A stretch of DNA of 54,728 bases from Clostridiales bacterium UBA5888 (GTDB taxonomy: Bacteria; Bacillota; Clostridia; Oscillospirales; Oscillospiraceae). The DNA lies in the NCBI GenBank assembly GCA_002431965.1, contig DJEW01000007.1:1-54728 (forward strand), read 5' to 3'. Positions within the stretch are counted from its first letter, which is position 1, and every line of letters begins with the position of its first letter. The notes below the pieces were generated by a model. The model was not told where the DNA came from, searched no databases, and saw only the letters and a program-made list of their open reading frames with translations. This document shows, in pieces, positions 49,731 through 54,728 of this stretch. The position numbers and the translations under genes are program-made.

Positions 49731-51827
49731 TCAACTGGACTGTTCGGCAAGATAAATGCTTGCTCTGCTTTGGACTGCCTGCGCAGTCTCCTCTGCGGTA
49801 CTCCGTCCTGCGTAGAACTTGTTTACCTCTTCGCTGATGATACTCCAAAGCGAGGCATCGCTTTGATACAGTGTGCCGGCATTTTCCAGAACGACGAGAA
49901 AATCCTCCATCGCCTCTGCCCGTCCGGGGTGTTCCTCAGGATATTCTTTCATTGCTTCAAGCTCGTTTGCCATTTGCTGTTTTGCACCATCTCTGCGAAG
50001 CGGAATACCCGAGATGTAGGGGCTGTCTTTCAGCAGAAACTCTCTCATAAATTGCCAGCACTGTTCTTTGTGTGCGGACTGAGCAGACATACCCAGGCTC
50101 AATTCTGGAACAATAACATTTCCTACTTCCGGGATCCCGACAAAGGTATAATTATCTGCTCCGTATATATCCGCAACGATACCCGATTCCCATACATCGC
50201 GGAAAGTCTGCATATACAGCAGAGAATGGGAGTTCTGGACGAGGTCCGTCACACTGCCCCCTGCCAATTCTACCTCTGTCGGCCGTGTCTGGGCTATCTC
50301 AAGAAGACGCAAAAAATATTCTGAGTCAAAGTGACACTTTGCATTTGACCAATCTACAAGCTTATTGCCCGATGCTGCAACCATGATTTCCAGCCAATCA
50401 TCGCGTGTGTACATATTATCAAACAGATATTGATAATAATCGCTCTCCGCAACAATTTTTTCTAACGAACTGTAGCCGCAATTTTCTGAGTTCCCCACAT
50501 CGCTTGATGGCGCTGTGGTGGTCAAAAGGAGAAAGTACGGTGTAATTTGGCATAATTCGTTGTTTATTTCAAGGCTACGCAATGGACCGGAAAGGAAGTC
50601 GTCTTTTGACAGTTCGCTGTCATGCTCAATAAATGGGTACAGATTTTCCAGCAGCTTTCTGCGGGCAAGCAAAGATGCGTTCATTGGCGTGCCGAAATCA
50701 GATAAATTGAAGATGTCCGGCCCGTTTCCTGCTGCTATATCTGCGATCAATTTATATTCTCCGCCGCGGAGATCAGAGGCTGTATTATACGACGAATAGT
50801 CCCGGAGCTCCACGTGCATATCAGGGTGACGCTGATTCCATGCCAGTATCGCTTCTTCGATAGCAGGATGTAATTGACCCAGCGTCGCCAATGTCAAGGT
50901 AACATTCTCGCCTGCTGTGGCCACAGGCTTTATTATAACGGGTTTTGAAGCTTTATTTCCGGAGGCTCCTGTATATAGTAAGCTCCCGGCACCTATTTCA
51001 CATATCATGCCATTGCTCAGCATACCGATGTCGGAAAAAGTCAGCAGCTTCTCTACAGACGCAGAATCAAAGTCGTATCCGTAGAGCGCATTGCCGATTC
51101 TCAGATAGAGCTCCCACTCAGAGCCCGTACCGATAATGGTACAATCGGCATCAAGAGAATGCGCTGCTCCCCAGCGTTTATTTTCCTCGTCAAGCATACT
51201 GATAACTTGGCCATCAGCGTTCTGCCATGCAGCAATTATTTTCCCGTCTTTATTCACGGCAAGACTTGCCGGTTCGGAAACCTTGAGTGCGAAATCTGCC
51301 TCCGCCGTCTCTCCGCTTATCTTTAAGCAGGTAAGCTTTCCGTTTCCCAAAGTGTATACTTTCCCGTTTGCCGCTGCGGTTTTATCTGCTACTATATCAT
51401 CGGGCAATGTAATATAACCCAGTTTCTCTCCGACAGTATTATAATTGACAAGACGATGGTTATAGCTGTCATAGAGATATATCATATCTCCGTCTGCACA
51501 GCAGGAATACCAGAATTCATTCCCGTCATCACACGAAGCAAGCAGCTTCGCATTTGTCCCATCGGCATCCATGCTGTATAGAAAGCACTTATCCGAAAGG
51601 CTACCCAAGAGGTATATTTTTCCACCGTTTGTCACTATGTTGCCGCTGCTGAACCATAGTTCTTGAGGAAAATCAATTTCTTCAACGGCATAAGCCTGCT
51701 CGACCGAAGTCATAGTAATGTCTTTAACACTCGTTACTTTATCGGAAACTGCGCCGGAATTATTTCCGGCGCAGCCCGAGGTAAGCAGCAGGCAAATGAT
51801 TAGAATTACAATTGACACTCTTCTCAT
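49731..51827 (-). CDS. Solute-binding lipoprotein with N-terminal propeller-like domain
   Basis: A 698-residue lipoprotein with a signal peptide, lipobox LTSGC and lipidated C19. Residues about 60-300 contain repeated blades (KIYLLGSLSDKCFLYSMDAD, MIYLYDSYNHRLVNY, KVYTLGNGKLTCLKI), suggesting a beta-propeller. Residues about 305-690 look like an ABC-type family 1 extracellular solute-binding protein (LTLATLGQLHPAIEEAILAW, AAGNGPDIFNLSDF). No permease genes are beside it. AAGGAGG precedes the ATG. Base composition is more A+T-rich than in the island. It may bind a sugar or peptide and take part in sensing or uptake; both roles are inferred. Confidence 0.82.
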   Translation of the reverse strand: MRRVSIVILIICLLLTSGCAGNNSGAVSDKVTSVKDITMTSVEQAYAVEEIDFPQELWFSSGNIVTNGGKIYLLGSLSDKCFLYSMDADGTNAKLLASCDDGNEFWYSCCADGDMIYLYDSYNHRLVNYNTVGEKLGYITLPDDIVADKTAAANGKVYTLGNGKLTCLKISGETAEADFALKVSEPASLAVNKDGKIIAAWQNADGQVISMLDEENKRWGAAHSLDADCTIIGTGSEWELYLRIGNALYGYDFDSASVEKLLTFSDIGMLSNGMICEIGAGSLLYTGASGNKASKPVIIKPVATAGENVTLTLATLGQLHPAIEEAILAWNQRHPDMHVELRDYSSYNTASDLRGGEYKLIADIAAGNGPDIFNLSDFGTPMNASLLARRKLLENLYPFIEHDSELSKDDFLSGPLRSLEINNELCQITPYFLLLTTTAPSSDVGNSENCGYSSLEKIVAESDYYQYLFDNMYTRDDWLEIMVAASGNKLVDWSNAKCHFDSEYFLRLLEIAQTRPTEVELAGGSVTDLVQNSHSLLYMQTFRDVWESGIVADIYGADNYTFVGIPEVGNVIVPELSLGMSAQSAHKEQCWQFMREFLLKDSPYISGIPLRRDGAKQQMANELEAMKEYPEEHPGRAEAMEDFLVVLENAGTLYQSDASLWSIISEEVNKFYAGRSTAEETAQAVQSRASIYLAEQSS

Positions 51828-51851
51828 ACCAGCGATTCCTCCTTCTTGAAG

Positions 51852-52289
51852 TTACTGTTTTACACTAGTCAGGGACGTAGATTTAAGATCGTATACCCAT
51901 CTATTGTGCAGATACCACCATGTGGTAGGCCCAACAGCACCATCTGCATCATTTGCACTGATGTAGGCTACCTAAAAACAAACGACAGCCAGCCTTGTCC
52001 CTTCACCGAATGTGCCATCGATTCCATTGGGGTTGAAGTTGCCATTTCCTTTTGCCACGGAAAGGCGATACAAAACTTCCTGAATTACAAGAACGTACCC
52101 GGTATGGCTGCTTCCCTTAGAAACAACGGTACCCGAATAGACATAGTAGACACTACCTTTAGAATCCTTAAACCACAGAGTCTGCGCAGGCTTGCTTACA
52201 GCGGATGCTGCATGGGTCTGAGGCTGATCATAGTCAGCAAAAGCACAGACGGGAAATACACACACGGCCATGACAAGAACGAGGAGCAT
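51852..52289 (-). pseudogene. Secreted peptidoglycan-binding-domain protein with an in-frame amber codon
   Basis: From ATG 52289 the frame gives a signal-peptide-like stretch (LVLVMAVCVFPVCAFA) and a region ending NPNGIDGTFGEGTRLAVVCF. It then meets TAG at 51974-51972 and continues in the same frame for 39 codons (VAYISANDADGAVGPTTWWY) to TAA at 51854-51852. The two parts together make a normal PG_binding_1 repeat, with TAG where Gln (CAG) is usual. A Lys/Arg-rich run is encoded in frame upstream of the ATG without a clear start codon, so the 5' end may also be damaged. It ends 24 bases before the lipoprotein gene. Confidence 0.6.
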
Positions 52290-52483
52290 TGCTACAAGTC
52301 TTTTTTTATTGCTTTTAAATCTTTTCTTTTTAATTTTTACAATTATCCGCGCTGGCGCCTTGCGTGAATAATAGTATTTTATTACAAAATACAGTTAGGC
52401 TAATTTTGCCGCAAACATATTTCGTCATTTTTGCTTTGCGGGAATGATAAGAACGTGGCTCTTTAACTTTAATTTGCGCGTAT

Positions 52484-52645
52484 TTACTTCTTCTTGACGT
52501 TCATTTCCTCTGTGGACTTTGCGGCGATTTTGTTCGGGCGTTCCGGCTGATAAAGTGTGCCGTAGCATACAGGCGGCCATCCGTAGCGTTCCGAGATAGT
52601 GACCTGCTTTATGAAGCCGGACGCGATTTTTGCAGATTTTTTCAT
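52484..52645 (-). CDS. agrD: AgrD-like cyclic autoinducing peptide precursor
   Basis: A 53-codon gene whose ATG (52645-52643) overlaps the agrB stop as ATGA, with AAAAAGGAGAA 6 bases upstream. The product starts with a basic amphipathic stretch (MKKSAKIASGFIKQV) and then has WPPVCYGTLYQPERP. The lone Cys27 followed four residues later by Leu31, and then YQPxxP, is the layout of AgrD precursors: the ring would be Cys27-Leu31, closed as a thiolactone by AgrB. The C-terminal tail (KIAAKSTEEMNVKKK) is charged, as in AgrD recognition tails. Short length hides it from most gene finders. Confidence 0.82.
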   Translation of the reverse strand: MKKSAKIASGFIKQVTISERYGWPPVCYGTLYQPERPNKIAAKSTEEMNVKKK

Positions 52646-53229
52646 GATTGATTCTCCTTTTTATTTTTTGTTATATGAATTATTGCTGTGAACACAGCAA
52701 ATAAAACACCACAAAAGCTGCCGGTAAATACGCGCAGGTCGTGAATGCATAAACTTATACACTGCGCTAAAATGATAATGCACAGCAGAACATTTTTTCG
52801 GCGGTTGTTTGCAAGCTGCTCGGCAGATGTGAAGTGTGCTTGCGGAGGATAAACCGGCTTTATCAGCAAACCGGTAATTACTGCTGCTGCGTCAGCAAGA
52901 ATCAAGATGGTCTGCGGCAAATATGCAGCTATGTCATCTACAAACAAACTGACGAATACAACTAACAGAATACTTAGTGTGAAGCAAACACCTGCACTTC
53001 TGGCATGGCACCCGCCTATGCGCCGTCTTATGAGATAAAACGGCAGGAGGAAAGACGAGGTTTCGATAAGGAGGCCGAATGTACCAGCCCATAGAAGCAC
53101 AACTGCTATATACAGCAAAACACTTATTCTTTTTTCGAGTGCGTATATACACCACTCGTAGTTTTCTTCGTCTATCCAGCCTCTTTCACAGGAGGCTCTT
53201 GCGAGTTTGACTGCCGCGTTATGAATCAT
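52642..53229 (-). CDS. agrB: AgrB-like accessory gene regulator peptidase
   Basis: A membrane cysteine endopeptidase of 195 residues that cleaves the AgrD C-terminus and forms the peptide ring. The catalytic pair is H75 and C82 in RRRIGGCHARSAGVC, with the same seven-residue spacing as H77/C84 of Staphylococcus aureus AgrB. About five to six helices lie between residues 35 and 190. I chose ATG 53229 because AGGTGA lies 5 bases upstream; an ATG 27 bases earlier is possible. It is coupled to agrD. Confidence 0.92.
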   Translation of the reverse strand: MIHNAAVKLARASCERGWIDEENYEWCIYALEKRISVLLYIAVVLLWAGTFGLLIETSSFLLPFYLIRRRIGGCHARSAGVCFTLSILLVVFVSLFVDDIAAYLPQTILILADAAAVITGLLIKPVYPPQAHFTSAEQLANNRRKNVLLCIIILAQCISLCIHDLRVFTGSFCGVLFAVFTAIIHITKNKKENQS

Positions 53230-53315
53230 ATTTCTCACCTGATGCAATGCTATCACATAAAAACGGCTTTGTGTAAAAAGTGTCGTAAGACCCGGTTTTT
53301 TGCCGTGAAAAAGGG

Positions 53316-53350
53316 GTAAGCAGCGGGGAACTTATGTCCCCGGTGCTTAC
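53316..53350 (-). terminator. Terminator after the AgrC-like kinase gene
   Basis: On the minus strand GTAAGCA pairs with TGCTTAC and CGGGGA with TCCCCG, with one mismatch between, followed by CCCCTTTTTC. The stem begins within the kinase stop codon. It separates the kinase gene from agrBD, which therefore needs its own promoter. Confidence 0.7.
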
Positions 53351-54696
53351 GTCATCAGTTGTAATGTGAACGACAATGTGCGTTCACGTTCGTTGTACTC
53401 AAACAAATAGTATGCGGAATGTCTTTCCAACACAGCGATTATATTTTGGATACCGTAGCCATGTTCAGCGGTTTTAGCCTTGGTAGTAACAATGCGGTTA
53501 TTCCTTATCTCCACCGGAGAGGCGGTCGGGTTCTCAATACGCAGATATGCGGATTGCGGTTCGACCTTCATATTAAGCCTGATATAGCGCTCTCTGCCGT
53601 CTTCAATTTTTTCACAGGCTTCTATTGCGTTGTCGATCAGATTTGACAGCACGATTATAAGCTCATCATCGGGCAGGGGAAAATTTGAAAGGTCGTCCAA
53701 CTGCGGCATAAAATGAATATTGACTCTTTCTGCTGCGGCAAGCTTCTGGTTCAGAATAATATCGACCGCGGTTCGGTGGGTATTTATCATCGTTGAGCTC
53801 GCAGTATCAAAATGCTGTAGTCTTTCAATATAATCTATCATTTCCGAACGCGAGGTCTCGCGCTCAGCAAAGCCGCGCAGCACGATCAGAAGATTTTTGA
53901 AGTCATGTGTCTGCTTGCGCTGCTGTTCGTATGCTCTTTTCCATGTCTCTACGCTTTCGAGCGCGGCTTTCATGCTGCGGCGCAGTATGAGCTGATCTTT
54001 TGCTTTCTTCCGCTGCTGCTCAAAATAATTCAGAATAAAAATTGATGTTACATCCAGAATGAGCAGGACTGCGTTGCATATCAGCAGCTCGTGAGCGACA
54101 AGCGGATATAAGTAGAATATCCGCAGGAGCATAATCGATATGACTATAGTAGTCAGAGGGAAAATCAATACCCGAAGCCAGTCCGAAACCGATGCCGCAT
54201 TATGTTCAAAGTGGTGTTTTAACCATATATTCAGAGTCGTTATGCCGAATAACTCAAATATTTTTATGCTAAGCGAGACGAGGTAGTACGAGTCGGGATC
54301 ATTCAAGACGAGCGTGATTCTGTCTCCGATAATTGAGCCGAGGAGAGAAATCATTGAATTATCGCATATCGTTAAATAGGCAAGCCAGAAGATCACAGGA
54401 AACAGGCATTTCACGAAACTGACGCGAAAGCTGAAAAACATCCAGATGGTCATCGTTACAGCAAGTGTGCAAATTTTTATCCAAACGTTATCCTGAGAAA
54501 AATATATGACAACGTTGTTTACTAATGCAGCGATTATGAAGGACAGAATTTCAATCACGAGGGGACGCTTGCTCTCAAATAACCCGTTTATTAAAATATA
54601 CAGCATTGTATACTCAGGGTCAACCCCAAATTTTGTGTAAACGCTGAATTGTGATGTAAAATAGAGCAAAATAATTTTAAGGCGGGAGCGGCGCAA
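53347..54696 (-). CDS. agrC: AgrC-like GHKL sensor histidine kinase
   Basis: A protein of up to 449 residues. About six helices (roughly 48-68, 74-90, 96-114, 140-160, 180-205 and 210-228) form the sensor. A linker coiled-coil (229-265) leads to the H-box HDFKNLL (about 265-271), the N-box NLIDNAIEA (about 355) and the G-box HGYGIQNI (about 417) of a GHKL ATPase. It would sense the AgrD peptide and phosphorylate a LytTR-type response regulator, which is not in the window. The start is uncertain: TTG 54696 has a weak ribosome-binding site, ATG 54606 is an alternative, and a promoter-like sequence lies at 54595-54623. Confidence 0.85.
   Translation of the reverse strand: MRRSRLKIILLYFTSQFSVYTKFGVDPEYTMLYILINGLFESKRPLVIEILSFIIAALVNNVVIYFSQDNVWIKICTLAVTMTIWMFFSFRVSFVKCLFPVIFWLAYLTICDNSMISLLGSIIGDRITLVLNDPDSYYLVSLSIKIFELFGITTLNIWLKHHFEHNAASVSDWLRVLIFPLTTIVISIMLLRIFYLYPLVAHELLICNAVLLILDVTSIFILNYFEQQRKKAKDQLILRRSMKAALESVETWKRAYEQQRKQTHDFKNLLIVLRGFAERETSRSEMIDYIERLQHFDTASSTMINTHRTAVDIILNQKLAAAERVNIHFMPQLDDLSNFPLPDDELIIVLSNLIDNAIEACEKIEDGRERYIRLNMKVEPQSAYLRIENPTASPVEIRNNRIVTTKAKTAEHGYGIQNIIAVLERHSAYYLFEYNERERTLSFTLQLMT
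54595..54623 (-). promoter_or_regulatory. Promoter-like sequence near the 5' end of the kinase gene
   Basis: On the minus strand TTGACC (54623-54618) and TATATT (54600-54595) are 17 bases apart. If used, translation would have to start further in, for example at GTG 54558, giving about 403 residues. It may also be chance in A+T-rich DNA. Confidence 0.35.
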
Positions 54697-54728
54697 GTTG
54701 CTGCCGCCTTGTCTACAAGATAACAGTG

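Overview
The window looks like chromosomal DNA of an anaerobic member of the Bacillota, class Clostridia, most likely the Oscillospiraceae. The reasons are G+C-rich coding sequence with TTG and GTG starts, sigma-A promoters, ferredoxin-linked 2-oxoacid oxidoreductase, an Etf/acyl-CoA dehydrogenase system, a glutaconyl-CoA-decarboxylase-type sodium pump and an Agr-type peptide system. The genus cannot be read from the sequence.

Layout. (1) 1-1.9 kb, minus strand: remnant of an ABC exporter locus, with an ATPase, a small membrane protein and a permease that has lost its N-terminus. (2) 1.9-8.7 kb, plus strand: housekeeping genes uvrB, polA, rimI, tsaD and radC, then a tRNA-Thr(CGU) with its own promoter and terminator at 9.1-9.25 kb. 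(3) 9.3-46.4 kb: one long catabolic island. Module A (plus) is an IclR regulator, MFS transporter, four-subunit 2-oxoacid:ferredoxin oxidoreductase, sodium/solute symporter, two 2-hydroxyacid dehydrogenases and a family III CoA-transferase. Module B (minus) is a DASS/SLC13 carboxylate transporter, an acyl-CoA dehydrogenase and EtfBA. Module C (plus) is a LysR regulator, then GcdD-C-B, a second family III CoA-transferase and GcdA. Module D (minus) is an old-yellow-enzyme-type reductase with its LysR regulator. Module E (plus) is an AtoDA-type CoA-transferase, thiolase, a DUF6282-like metallohydrolase, a cupin and an HpcH/HpaI aldolase. Module F (plus) is an aspartate:alanine-exchanger-type transporter, a Cat1-type CoA-transferase, a tripartite tricarboxylate transporter (TctCBA) and a two-subunit fumarate/tartrate-type hydratase.

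How the genes may work together. The best-supported reading is anaerobic breakdown of organic acids. Modules B and C together contain every step needed to import a C5 dicarboxylate such as glutarate, activate it with CoA, oxidise it to an enoyl-CoA via Etf, and decarboxylate it while pumping sodium. Module A would interconvert 2-hydroxy and 2-oxo acids and make acyl-CoA. Module E would finish in acetoacetyl-CoA, acetyl-CoA and pyruvate. Substrates are inferred. Shared operator-like repeats support specific regulator-target pairs: GTTCT-N7-AGAAC for IclR, ATAAG-N6-CTTAT for the first LysR, and ATC-N9-GAT for the second.

(4) 46.4-49.7 kb is a decayed stretch. It holds a YcxB-like membrane protein, a truncated TauE/SafE gene, a threonine-synthase-like enzyme, a perfect 49-bp inverted repeat about 1.6 kb apart, a remnant of a second YcxB gene and an IS3-like end. 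(5) 49.7-54.7 kb (minus) is visibly more A+T-rich. It has a large lipoprotein that joins an apparent beta-propeller to a solute-binding domain, a peptidoglycan-binding secreted protein interrupted by an in-frame amber codon, and an agr-like set (AgrC-type kinase, AgrB and a short AgrD precursor of 53 residues).
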